Both the position numbers and the translations under genes were made by a program. From NCBI GenBank assembly GCA_019634245.1, contig JAHQVR010000265.1:1-17344 (forward strand): a DNA stretch of 17,344 nucleotides, read 5' to 3'. The notes below the pieces were generated by a model. It searched no databases and was not told where the DNA came from. It saw only the letters and a list, made by a program, of their open reading frames with translations. The DNA is from Gammaproteobacteria bacterium. GTDB lineage: Bacteria > Pseudomonadota > Gammaproteobacteria > Granulosicoccales > Granulosicoccaceae. Numbering within the stretch: the stretch's first letter is position 1; the number at the start of each line of letters is the position of its first letter. This document shows, in pieces, positions 1-7,365 of the stretch.

Positions 1-84
1 AACTGCAACAGGTATTTGGCGCCAACGAGCGAGCAGTTCGTCATTGATTCCGAGCTGGGGGGTGGGGGAGACATGTACAGTCAT
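1..84 (-). CDS. Probable 5' end of an unidentified gene, cut by the left window edge
   Basis: Reading the minus strand from position 84, an ATG opens a frame that stays open to the window edge (28 codons). The N-terminus reads MTVHVSPTPSSE and continues with SMTNCSLVGAKYLLQ. An AGAGAGG Shine-Dalgarno sequence at 97-91 lies 6 nt upstream of the ATG, which is the best ribosome site near this edge. A second in-frame ATG starts the MTNCSLVG part. The gene would be divergent from the haemoglobin gene. Too little is visible to name a family. The plus strand is also open here (frame 1 from 1 to a TGA at 97-99), so the 3' end of a plus-strand gene is a competing reading; I favour the minus strand because of the ribosome site. 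Confidence 0.4.
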   Translation of the reverse strand, partial: MTVHVSPTPQLGINDELLARWRQIPVAV

Positions 85-186
85 TGGTGGCCTCTCTGAT
101 TCTCATCGTTATAAAGTCTCCGACATTCTACCCGCATTCCTCGTTGCCAGGATTCATCCTTGTTTGATCGGCTACAATCCGAAGCC

Positions 187-621
187 ATGAAAGAATCGAC
201 AAAATTGTTGTACGGCGATGGTGATACCACTTATCGGGCATTAGGCGAGGAGCAGGGCATTCGTCAACTGGTTGATCACTTCTATGACCTCATGTCTTCG
301 GATCCTACTTACCAGACGATCTGGCACTGGCACGTGGAAGATCGAGAAACCATGCGCGACAAACTCGCCGTATTTTTAAGTGGTTGGACTGGTGGGCCGC
401 GATTGTATAAATCTAAATACGGCGCAATTGGCATTCCCCGGGTTCACGCGCATTTAAAGGTGGGGTCAGCGGAAAGGGATCAATGGTTGCAATGCATGCG
501 AGGGGCTTTGGTGCGAAACGAGTATCCCGCAGAATTGGTGGAATACATGATTCGTCAACTGTCGATTCCTGCTGAGAGAGTAAGGCAAACCTGTGAAAAG
601 ATTCACGGGGAGAATTCCTGA
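187..621 (+). CDS. Group II truncated haemoglobin
   Basis: A small haem-binding globin of the 2-over-2 fold, group II (trHbO/YjbI type). Such proteins bind O2 or other diatomic ligands in the cytoplasm and are linked to O2, NO or peroxide handling. The family landmarks are visible: a B-helix HFYDLM segment with the B10-type Tyr, a FLSGWTGGPRLY stretch at the CD/E region, a VHAHLKVG segment whose first His fits the proximal F8 His, and ERDQWL carrying the group II G8 Trp. The ATG at 187 gives 144 residues and an N-terminus like relatives (short lead, then YGDGDTTYRALG). A TTG at 160 would add 9 residues and has an AGGA 7 nt upstream, so it remains a real alternative. It is followed 25 bp later by the TauE/SafE gene on the same strand, suggesting co-transcription. 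The physiological ligand is unknown. Confidence 0.9.
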   Translation: MKESTKLLYGDGDTTYRALGEEQGIRQLVDHFYDLMSSDPTYQTIWHWHVEDRETMRDKLAVFLSGWTGGPRLYKSKYGAIGIPRVHAHLKVGSAERDQWLQCMRGALVRNEYPAELVEYMIRQLSIPAERVRQTCEKIHGENS

Positions 622-646
622 AGCTAGCGAAGGTTAGCGGCCGCGT

Positions 647-1402
647 ATGATGGAAATCGTTACTTTTCCAGATAGTCTCTCGCCTACGATTGCCTGGGGT
701 TTTGTGTTCCTCAGCTTTTTTACTTCCCTTTTGACTGCGTCATTTGGTTTAGGAGGTGGCGCAGTGTTGTTGGCGGTGATGGCGCAAACGATGCCGGTTA
801 CCGCTTTGATCCCTGTGCATGGTGCGGTGCAAACGGGCTCCAATCTAGGACGTGCATTGATTATGTGGCCGGACGTGCGCTGGGATCTGTTGCGTTGGTT
901 TTTACTTGGGAGTCTTGTGGGCGCACTGATCGGTGGCAATTTAGTGATTAGTTTGCCCAAAGACTTGTTAAGAGGCTTGCTAGGGGCGTTTATTTTGTTT
1001 TCCGTTTGGGGCGCATCTTGGCGCATTGACAATATCAATCGGCCGCTCCTCAGCGGTGGGGGGTTCTTCACCACTTTTCTCTCCATGTTTGTCGGTGTGG
1101 CTGGACCGTTGGTGGTCGCGTTTATACGTGCGTTTGGTTTGTCTTCGGTTGGATTGGTTGCCACCACCGCGGCTTGTATGGCCTCGCAACATATATTGAA
1201 AATCGTTATTTTTAGTCTGCTGGGATTTGCATTTGCACCCTATTTTCCCTTGATAGGACTCATGATTGTAAGCGGCTTTTTCGGCACCTTGGCTGGACGC
1301 AAAATACTGCTGAAAATTGATCAGAAAAAATTTTCTTTTATTCTGAATATCATTTTGACCGTGCTTGCATTGCGACTTATATTCACTGCAGTTCTTGACT
1401 GA
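647..1402 (+). CDS. TauE/SafE family membrane transporter (putative sulfite/organosulfonate exporter)
   Basis: An integral inner-membrane protein of 251 residues, typical length for TauE/SafE (formerly DUF81). It is almost wholly hydrophobic with about eight predicted membrane segments. The characteristic glycine-rich first repeat is visible in FGLGGGAVLLAV near residues 33-44, and a second repeat region lies near FVGVAGPLVVAF in the C-terminal half. Characterised relatives export sulfite, sulfoacetate or related anions, but the family is broad and the substrate cannot be read from sequence. Two consecutive ATG codons (647 and 650) are possible starts; neither has a strong ribosome site. It lies between the haemoglobin and the M24 hydrolase, all on the same strand, with a 65 bp gap to the latter. 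The antisense frame over this gene is rejected as a shadow. Confidence 0.87.
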   Translation: MMEIVTFPDSLSPTIAWGFVFLSFFTSLLTASFGLGGGAVLLAVMAQTMPVTALIPVHGAVQTGSNLGRALIMWPDVRWDLLRWFLLGSLVGALIGGNLVISLPKDLLRGLLGAFILFSVWGASWRIDNINRPLLSGGGFFTTFLSMFVGVAGPLVVAFIRAFGLSSVGLVATTAACMASQHILKIVIFSLLGFAFAPYFPLIGLMIVSGFFGTLAGRKILLKIDQKKFSFILNIILTVLALRLIFTAVLD

Positions 1403-1467
1403 CCCGATATGAAGCGTGTGGGACGGGCAGTGCCGAGAATCTCCATAAACCTACCGAGACAGAGATA

Positions 1468-2703
1468 ATGACCCAAGGTGTTGGCGGATCAACCGCAGAA
1501 AAGGAGCTTGAAAAGCTACAAACACAACGCGATCAAGCAACACCTATCAGCGTGGAAGAATTTGAGCAACGTCTGTCGCTAGTGCGAGAGAAGATGAGGG
1601 AAGCCAGGGTCGACGCGCTCTATCTCGATGCCACGACCAGTCTCCGTTACTTTACCGGGATGTACTGTTACGCCAGCGAACGATTACATGGCGCTATCGT
1701 TTTTGCTCGAGGTGGACTATTTTATGTCTGCCCGGCGTTTGAAGAGCAAAAGACGCAGGATGCCATGGTGATAGAAGGCGACTTTGTGCTGTGGGAAGAG
1801 CATGAAAGTCCAACGGATGCCGTCGCACAGTGCGTTGTGAGTAACTCGCGAAGTCAGCAAGCTAGCATTAGTCAACCGGTACTTGCGATTGATCATCAGA
1901 CACCTTTCTTTACCGCCAACCGTCTTCAATCTGCTGAGGCTGCTTTAACCATTGTGAATGCGGAAGAAATGATCGCTTCCTGTCGGCGAATCAAATCTTC
2001 GACAGAGCTCGCATTACTCAAGCAAGCGAAAGCGATTACCTTACAGGTGCATCAATCGGTTGCTCAGATTTTGCATGAAGGTATCGATACCCGTGATGTG
2101 CAAGCGTTCCTGGATCGAGCGCATATTGCCTGCGGCATGGATGGCCCATCTACATTCAAAATTGTCTTATTTGGAGAGCCGACTGCTTATCCACATGGTG
2201 TTTCCTATCCGCAAACTCTGAAGGAGGGGGATATGGTGTTAATCGATACAGGCGCTACGCTACATGGATACCATTCCGATATCACAAGAAGCTATGTATT
2301 CGGGGAGCCAAATCCTCGTCAACGAGAAATTTGGGAGCTAGAGCAAGCGGCACAAAAAGCTGCATTTCAGGCAGCGCAGATTGGCGCACCCTGCTCAGCG
2401 CCGGATGCAGCAGCTCGCAAGGTGATCGAGGCTGGGGGACTGGGGCCAGGGTATCAGCTTCCGGGATTGCCCCATCGAACCGGGCACGGCGTCGGTATGG
2501 ATGTGCATGAACACCCCTATATTGTGAAAGCAAATGACCTGGCTCTGGCGGCAGGTATGTGTTTTTCTATTGAACCGATGATCTGTAGCTATGGTGAATT
2601 TGGGGTGCGCCTGGAAGATCATGCATATATGACGGAAGAAGGTGCGCGCTGGTTTACCGAACCCAGTATTTCCATTGATCACCCATTAAACGGTCCGTCA
2701 TGA
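1468..2703 (+). CDS. M24 family metallopeptidase-fold hydrolase (Xaa-Pro peptidase/creatinase/ectoine hydrolase type)
   Basis: A 411-residue cytoplasmic enzyme with the two-domain layout of M24B: a creatinase-type N-terminal domain (about 30-170) and a pita-bread catalytic domain (about 180-400). All five dinuclear metal ligands are present: Asp260 in LIDTG, Asp271 in HSDITR, His340 in RTGHGVG, Glu369 in SIEPM and Glu383 in LEDH. The supporting His in PHGVSYP is present too. Members cleave Xaa-Pro dipeptides or hydrolyse compounds such as creatine or ectoine; the sequence does not decide between these. The start ATG follows a GAGA-rich leader. The stop codon overlaps the next gene's ATG by 4 bp, so translational coupling with the FAD oxidoreductase is likely. 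That pairing hints at a two-step pathway: hydrolysis, then amine oxidation. Confidence 0.88.
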   Translation: MTQGVGGSTAEKELEKLQTQRDQATPISVEEFEQRLSLVREKMREARVDALYLDATTSLRYFTGMYCYASERLHGAIVFARGGLFYVCPAFEEQKTQDAMVIEGDFVLWEEHESPTDAVAQCVVSNSRSQQASISQPVLAIDHQTPFFTANRLQSAEAALTIVNAEEMIASCRRIKSSTELALLKQAKAITLQVHQSVAQILHEGIDTRDVQAFLDRAHIACGMDGPSTFKIVLFGEPTAYPHGVSYPQTLKEGDMVLIDTGATLHGYHSDITRSYVFGEPNPRQREIWELEQAAQKAAFQAAQIGAPCSAPDAAARKVIEAGGLGPGYQLPGLPHRTGHGVGMDVHEHPYIVKANDLALAAGMCFSIEPMICSYGEFGVRLEDHAYMTEEGARWFTEPSISIDHPLNGPS

Positions 2704-4118
2704 ATACCGACGAACGGGCGCTGGCATCGTTGGAGAACACCCGCTTTACGACTTACTGGTTAGACACGATTCCGCAAGTTGCCGATGAGCCACCACTCAT
2801 ACAGTCACTAGCATGTGATCTTTTGATCGTAGGCGGTGGGTTTTGCGGGCTTTGGGCTGCGATTCAGGCGAAGGAACAGAACCCGAGTAGAAGCGTTGCA
2901 CTGATTGAGGCGAAATCGATTGCCAATGGGGCAAGCGGCCGACCAGCTGCGATTATGTCCACATCAGTGATGCACGGGATCGACAATACCGAACGAATGT
3001 TTCCTAATGAGGTGGAAGAGCTAGAACGTCTGGGAAGGGAAAACATGGATGGATTTCGCCACACACTCGAACGCTACGATATGGATTGCGATGTCGAATG
3101 GTCCGGTGAGATGAAAGTGTCGGTGGGCGAGCAAGGCCTGGATGATATTGCTGAGGAATATTCTCTTTATCAAAAGTATGGGCACGATGCGGTGAAGCTT
3201 GGGTTAACCGAAGTGCAGAACGAAATTCATTCTCCGGTATTTCATGCTGGGGTCTGGTCGAAAAGACGAGGCGGCACAGTACACCCTGGAAAACTGATCC
3301 GAGAGTTGAAACGTGTGGCTTTGTTATTGGGAGTCTCTATTTATGAAAACACACCTCATCTTTCTAATCGCCGCGTTCAATCAGGCGCTCAATCACGCAT
3401 TCAGATAAAAACACCCCGTGCTGTGATTGCTGCCAACAAGGTGCTGCTTGCGACCAATGCATGGGGAGCAGGGCATCGCAGAATCCGAACACGAGTCAGC
3501 GCCATTCGTGACCGAATATTGATGACCGAGCCATTGAGTGAAGGGCAGATGGCCGCGGTAGGTTGGCACAACCGCCAGGGTATTTACGATACTCGAACTC
3601 AGCTCAACTACATGCGCCTCACCCGTGACAATCGTATTCTGTTTGGTGGTCGCCTTGATTATTTTTTCGGCAACAACACAGACCCTGCGGTGGATAAAAC
3701 ACCCGCCCCCTACATCCGTCTGGTGAAAGCCTTTTTCGATACGTTCCCGCAGTTAAAAGACGAAATTCGATTCTCTCATGCCTGGAGTGGCCCTATTGGT
3801 TTAACCACCCGGATGGCCGTGCATTATCAGCGATACCATCAGGGCAGCATGGTGTTTGCTGGAGGGTATTCCGGTTTCGGTGTCACTGCCTCACGCTTTG
3901 GCGCTCGTGTTGGGCTAGCGATACTGGATGGCGAGGACTTATCAGAAACCAGGATGAAGTTCGCGCTTACAGAACCCAACTACATACCGCCGGAACCATT
4001 CCGCTGGTTGGGTGCAAAAATTACCATGTACGCAATTGACACGTTGGATGAGAGGGGCGGGTGGAGAAAGCCCTGGGTCAAAATGGTAGAGAAGATGGGT
4101 TTTCCCATCACCCTCTAA
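2700..4118 (+). CDS. DAO-family FAD-dependent oxidoreductase
   Basis: A 472-residue flavoenzyme of the D-amino-acid oxidase/glycine oxidase (DAO) superfamily, in the group with PuuB/OrdL-like amine oxidases. The N-terminal ADP-binding fold is seen as DLLIVGGGFCGLWAA (residues 40-54), with the ribose-binding acidic residue in ALIEAKSIANGASG. A C-terminal FAD-contact segment reads FAGGYSGFGVTASRFGAR. It ends with a tail (about 420-472, including WLGAKITMYAIDTLDE) seen in a distinct set of these oxidases. It likely oxidises a C-N bond of a secondary or primary amine or amino acid, producing an imine. Its ATG is contained in the M24 gene's stop (ATGA overlap), which fixes the start and points to one operon. 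The gene ends 25 bp from the convergent GNAT gene. The substrate is unknown. Confidence 0.88.
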   Translation: MNTDERALASLENTRFTTYWLDTIPQVADEPPLIQSLACDLLIVGGGFCGLWAAIQAKEQNPSRSVALIEAKSIANGASGRPAAIMSTSVMHGIDNTERMFPNEVEELERLGRENMDGFRHTLERYDMDCDVEWSGEMKVSVGEQGLDDIAEEYSLYQKYGHDAVKLGLTEVQNEIHSPVFHAGVWSKRRGGTVHPGKLIRELKRVALLLGVSIYENTPHLSNRRVQSGAQSRIQIKTPRAVIAANKVLLATNAWGAGHRRIRTRVSAIRDRILMTEPLSEGQMAAVGWHNRQGIYDTRTQLNYMRLTRDNRILFGGRLDYFFGNNTDPAVDKTPAPYIRLVKAFFDTFPQLKDEIRFSHAWSGPIGLTTRMAVHYQRYHQGSMVFAGGYSGFGVTASRFGARVGLAILDGEDLSETRMKFALTEPNYIPPEPFRWLGAKITMYAIDTLDERGGWRKPWVKMVEKMGFPITL

Positions 4119-4143
4119 TGGCTCGGCAAGACCTCTGAAAAAA

Positions 4144-4680
4144 TTATTGTCGGGAAGCCTTGCTGTGACTAAAACTTTCTTCAGTGATCGCATATACGAC
4201 ATTCACTAGCCCATTACGGTGTAATCCCTCCTCGACGAGTTGACCTCCAATCTTTCTCGCCGCGTATCGAGACCGTTGGTTGTTTTCATCGATAACCAGA
4301 TTTACCACATCGACGTACTGGAATGCATGGTTCAGCATAAGCTGTTTCAGCTCTCTGTTATAGGTGCCTCCCCAATAGGGCCGCCCGAGAAAACTCCAGC
4401 CGATCTCAATCTGCCTTTTCTCACTATCATAGTCATGGAACCGAGAAGATCCAGCGTAGAAACCGCTAATTTTGTCGATTGCTAGCAAAGCGTGGTCGGA
4501 TTCGATCGCTGCCTCAAAAAAACGGGTGAACACCTCTTTTTTATACCTTTCCTTATCCGGGTGTTGTTCCCATAGAAGAGGATCATTTGCCACCGCATAG
4601 AGATTGTTAAAATCGGATCTTAGCAGCGGGCGCAGAGTGAGGAGTGGCCCTTCTAACGTAGGTTTAAAATCGAAATCCAT
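4144..4680 (-). CDS. GNAT family N-acetyltransferase (RimJ/RimL-like)
   Basis: A 178-residue acetyl-CoA-dependent acyltransferase of the Acetyltransf_3 (RimJ/RimL) type. The opening strand GPLLTLRPLLRSDFNNLY is the standard start of the fold. The IEIGWSFLGRPYWGGTYNRE segment carries the beta4 strand and a variant acetyl-CoA pyrophosphate loop (RPYWGGTYN). NQRSRYAARKIGG is the late Asn-containing motif seen across the family. The acceptor (protein N-terminus, amine or small molecule) cannot be told. It is convergent with the FAD oxidoreductase and divergent from the patatin gene. Its upstream region holds the TGTCAC-N10-GTGACA inverted repeat about 45 bp from its ATG. No strong ribosome site is visible before the ATG. 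Confidence 0.86.
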   Translation of the reverse strand: MDFDFKPTLEGPLLTLRPLLRSDFNNLYAVANDPLLWEQHPDKERYKKEVFTRFFEAAIESDHALLAIDKISGFYAGSSRFHDYDSEKRQIEIGWSFLGRPYWGGTYNRELKQLMLNHAFQYVDVVNLVIDENNQRSRYAARKIGGQLVEEGLHRNGLVNVVYAITEESFSHSKASRQ

Positions 4681-4724
4681 ATTGCTGGTTGTTTAGGCCT
4701 GTCATGCGCCAATGATGAAGAAAA

Positions 4725-4746
4725 TGTCACAAACGAATTCGTGACA
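4725..4746. promoter_or_regulatory. Candidate operator: TGTCAC-N10-GTGACA inverted repeat
   Basis: A perfect 6-bp inverted repeat, TGTCAC (4725-4730) and GTGACA (4741-4746), separated by 10 nt, lies in the 166 bp gap between the divergent GNAT and patatin genes. The spacer contains a second palindrome, ACGAATTCGT, offset from the outer centre. The size and spacing fit a dimeric helix-turn-helix repressor or activator. The cognate regulator is not identified; the site does not match the CRP consensus order. Confidence 0.45.
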
Positions 4747-4846
4747 ATGTGGTGTTGATTGATTGTAAACCAAAGATAGTGAAGAGCGTTCTGATAAAAT
4801 CTGATTCCCCCAGACTTACTTGACTGGCCTTTATAGTTAATAAACG

Positions 4847-6205
4847 ATGCCTCAACAACCACACCATTCATTGTTTCGAACCCTTTGTACAATCGTTTTT
4901 ACCCTTGTATTAGCAGGGTGCGCTTCGCGAGGGTTAATTCGGAACCAGCCAATCGAACAAATAGAACGGGGGCATGGGTATTCATTAAGTGCATTCCATA
5001 AAAATTTGTCACAAACTGACAATGGGGTGATGCTCGCATTCTCAGGAGGCGGAACCAGAGCAGCGGCGCTCTCATATGGTGTATTACAGCAACTACGCGA
5101 TACGTTGATTGGAAGCGAAGACGAAAAGCGCAGGCTGCTCGATGATGTCGGAGTGATCAGTTCGGTATCAGGAGGGAGTTTTACCGCTGCTTATTACGGG
5201 CTCCACGGTGACAAAATTTTTGATGATTATGAAACCACCTTTCTAAAGAAAGATGTCACTGGTTCGTTGGTCTCCAGTCTGTTGAATCCACTGAACTGGT
5301 TTACCTCTATTGACAGAACAGAGTATGCGATTCAGTACTACGAAACGGAAGTGTTCAAAAACGCTACGTTTGCAGATATGCTGCGCCCCGGCGCGCCGAT
5401 GGTTCTAATCAATGCGACGGACCTCACGGGTGGCGTTCGGTTCTCTTTTATGCAGGAGTATTTCGATTTGCTCTGTTCGGATCTATCCAGCTTCCCGCTA
5501 AGTCGTGCGGTAACTGCATCCTCCGCAGTACCCTTGCTATTTAAGCCGGTGGTAGTGGAAAACCATGAAGGTTGTTCTGAAGGAAAACCAGACTGGCTAG
5601 TTTCGGCAAAAGAACGCGCTGCAGAAGACCCTGAACTTGCATTAACTGTCAAAGGAATGGAAAGTTATTTTGACAAGGTTAATCACAAGTATGCGCATTT
5701 CGTAGACGGCGGTATTTCCGATAATCTGGGTTTACGTTCCATTTTCGATATGACGCGACTGGCAGGTGGAACCAAGGAGATGCTGGATTTTTTTAATATC
5801 GATTTGGCTCGACGTTTTGTGATCATTTTGGTCGATGCATCCACGCAACCGGCAAATGGCATGGGTACGCGCAGAGACGCGCCCAGTATCGCCAGTACAA
5901 TCAATGCGATGACGGATATTCAATTGCACCGCTATAACACAGCTACGGTGGCAGAAATGAATCAGAGTTTGCGAGCTTGGGGACAACAGCTTTCCACATC
6001 CTCAGAGCCAGTGGAGCCTTATTTTATCAGGCTTAGTTTTGAAGATATTGCTGATAAGAAAACAAGAGAATACGTAAACGAAATTCCCACTAGTTTGTCA
6101 TTATCTGAAGAGCAAGTTGATACAGTTGTACAAGTGGGTCGCGACCTGCTTCGCACTAACGAAGAATTCCAGAGATTGCTCTCTGATATCGCCAAAGCAG
6201 AATAA
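4847..6205 (+). CDS. Patatin-like phospholipase family lipoprotein
   Basis: A 452-residue patatin-fold protein (Ser/Asp dyad lipid acyl hydrolase) made as a lipoprotein. The N-terminus has a basic/polar start, a hydrophobic core and a lipobox LAGC with Cys25 as the lipidated residue, so it should be membrane-anchored, probably facing the periplasm or at the outer membrane. The oxyanion loop is FSGGGTRAAAL (residues 65-75). The nucleophile elbow is S-V-S-G-G with Ser108, where Ser stands in the first Gly position of the usual GxSxG. The catalytic Asp is Asp287 in FVDGGISDNLG. Likely activity is hydrolysis of phospholipid or other acyl esters. An acidic insert around residues 235-275 separates the core motifs. 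No clear ribosome site precedes the ATG; it is chosen because it gives an intact signal peptide. Confidence 0.88.
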   Translation: MPQQPHHSLFRTLCTIVFTLVLAGCASRGLIRNQPIEQIERGHGYSLSAFHKNLSQTDNGVMLAFSGGGTRAAALSYGVLQQLRDTLIGSEDEKRRLLDDVGVISSVSGGSFTAAYYGLHGDKIFDDYETTFLKKDVTGSLVSSLLNPLNWFTSIDRTEYAIQYYETEVFKNATFADMLRPGAPMVLINATDLTGGVRFSFMQEYFDLLCSDLSSFPLSRAVTASSAVPLLFKPVVVENHEGCSEGKPDWLVSAKERAAEDPELALTVKGMESYFDKVNHKYAHFVDGGISDNLGLRSIFDMTRLAGGTKEMLDFFNIDLARRFVIILVDASTQPANGMGTRRDAPSIASTINAMTDIQLHRYNTATVAEMNQSLRAWGQQLSTSSEPVEPYFIRLSFEDIADKKTREYVNEIPTSLSLSEEQVDTVVQVGRDLLRTNEEFQRLLSDIAKAE

Positions 6206-6294
6206 AAGCCCGGGGATTTTAGTATCAAGGGTATTCTCAAGTTTGACCGAGCAATCGTCTATTCAAGGCTGTTTAAGCTGTGGCAGGTATTATG

Positions 6295-6567
6295 ATGGAA
6301 ACCCTCAATAGCGAAACTCCAGACGTAATGGAGAAGGAAGATTTGGTAGCGATCGCCAATATGGAAATGCCCTTTGGAAAATATAAAGGTACCCCTCTGA
6401 TCCGTTTACCCGAACCGTATCTTTTATGGTTTGCGGGGGAAGGATTTCCAGCGGGAAAGTTAGGTCGATTGATGGAACTGAGTCTTGCCCTGAAAATTGA
6501 GGGGCTGGAAGGCTTGGTGGAGCCTCTTCGGGAAGCCAAAAATACTGAGTCAAATACGACTAAGTAG
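6295..6567 (+). CDS. DUF3820 family small protein
   Basis: A 90-residue soluble protein matching the DUF3820 pattern: MPFGKYKGTPLIRLPEPYL, then LWFAGEGFPAGKLGRLM, then LKIEGLEGLVEPL. This domain occurs alone in many gammaproteobacteria and next to exonuclease domains in some proteins, but its biochemical role is not established. The start chosen is the ATG at 6295, because AGGT at 6285-6288 gives it about 6 nt spacing. The ATG at 6292 and a GTG at 6280 are also in frame. It follows the patatin gene by about 90 bp and is convergent with the DeoR gene; a TAAACGTTTA palindrome lies just past its stop. Confidence 0.82.
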   Translation: METLNSETPDVMEKEDLVAIANMEMPFGKYKGTPLIRLPEPYLLWFAGEGFPAGKLGRLMELSLALKIEGLEGLVEPLREAKNTESNTTK

Positions 6568-6600
6568 TTAAACGTTTACCTACTCACTAATCACATTGAA

Positions 6601-7365
6601 CTATTGTGACGCCACCTTAAGTTGAACATCTTTGGCGGTTAACTGTTTGCGCATTTTCGGACTTGGTACTTGATCTGTTACTAACATATCGATTTTTGCA
6701 AGGTCGCATACCTTGGCAATGCCATTCTTACCAAATTTACTCGCATCAGTTGCCATAATGACATAGTCAGAATGCGCAATCACCGCTCGAGAAAATTCAG
6801 CTTCACAGAGTTCGTAATTCATGCAACCAAGGGTGACGTGGACAGCCCCAATAGAGAGAATAGATTTATGCGTATGAAAGTTGCGCAAAAAATCGATGAC
6901 TGAAGGTCCGAACGCCGCGGCATCATGTGATCTTAGCTCTCCCCCTGTCATGAAAATACGATTGCCATTGCGTGTTGCGAGTAAATTGGAAATATAGGAA
7001 GAGTTGGTAACCACGGTCAGATTGGAATGATTTCGAAGCGCCTGGGCGCAAAACGCGGTAGTCGAACCCGTATCGATAATGAGGCTGTCTCCATCCTCAA
7101 CTTCTGCAGCAACAGCATCGGCAATTCGCTTTTTTTCTTCCACCATACGCAGCATTCGGTTCATGATGGGGGGTTCTTCGCTTTCAATTGGCAGCGAAAT
7201 TTCTCCATGGGTTTTAACGACCAGACCTTCTTCTGAGAGCTGCCTGACATTTCGGCGAATAGTTTCTCCGGATACCTGAAGCTCCCGGGCTAGATCGCTG
7301 ATAGTGCAGCTACCGCGTTTTTGAACCAGTCGAAAAATTTCGTGCTGGCGTTGGGTGTTGCGCAT
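6601..7365 (-). CDS. DeoR/GlpR family transcriptional regulator
   Basis: A 254-residue cytoplasmic repressor of usual length for the family. The N-terminal winged helix-turn-helix spans about residues 5-57, with the signature ISDLARELQVSGETIRRNV and an EEGLVVKTHGEI wing. The C-terminal DeoRC sensor domain has the sugar-phosphate/effector site loop LIIDTGSTTAF (about 96-105), FMTGGELR (138-145) and the late DASKFGKNGIAKV segment. Most members sense phosphorylated sugars, so its place next to an amine importer is noteworthy. It is divergent from the substrate-binding protein gene across 206 bp rich in repeats, so autoregulation and control of the importer operon are likely (inference). Confidence 0.92.
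   Translation of the reverse strand: MRNTQRQHEIFRLVQKRGSCTISDLARELQVSGETIRRNVRQLSEEGLVVKTHGEISLPIESEEPPIMNRMLRMVEEKKRIADAVAAEVEDGDSLIIDTGSTTAFCAQALRNHSNLTVVTNSSYISNLLATRNGNRIFMTGGELRSHDAAAFGPSVIDFLRNFHTHKSILSIGAVHVTLGCMNYELCEAEFSRAVIAHSDYVIMATDASKFGKNGIAKVCDLAKIDMLVTDQVPSPKMRKQLTAKDVQLKVASQ

Noticed and set aside
1..99. Plus-strand frame open from the edge to a TGA at 97-99, possible 3' end of an upstream gene
   Set aside because: It shows no recognisable motif, and the minus-strand reading has a good ribosome site; kept only as an alternative.
84..115. TTGGTG and TATAAA as a promoter for the globin gene
   Set aside because: The spacing is 20 nt and the -35 is poor; not convincing.
610..650. 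Restriction-site-like GCTAGC and GCGGCCGC near 622-645 as a cloning junction
   Set aside because: The sequence on both sides continues naturally and no vector sequence is seen; such sites occur by chance.
634..1167. Long open frame antisense to the TauE/SafE gene (177 codons)
   Set aside because: Its product is rich in Lys, Arg, Pro, Thr and Asn with no recognisable domain, and it mirrors a well-supported membrane-protein gene; it is a codon-bias shadow.
6569..6578. TAAACGTTTA palindrome after the DUF3820 stop
   Set aside because: A 10-bp AT-rich palindrome without a loop at a convergent junction is too common to call an operator or terminator.
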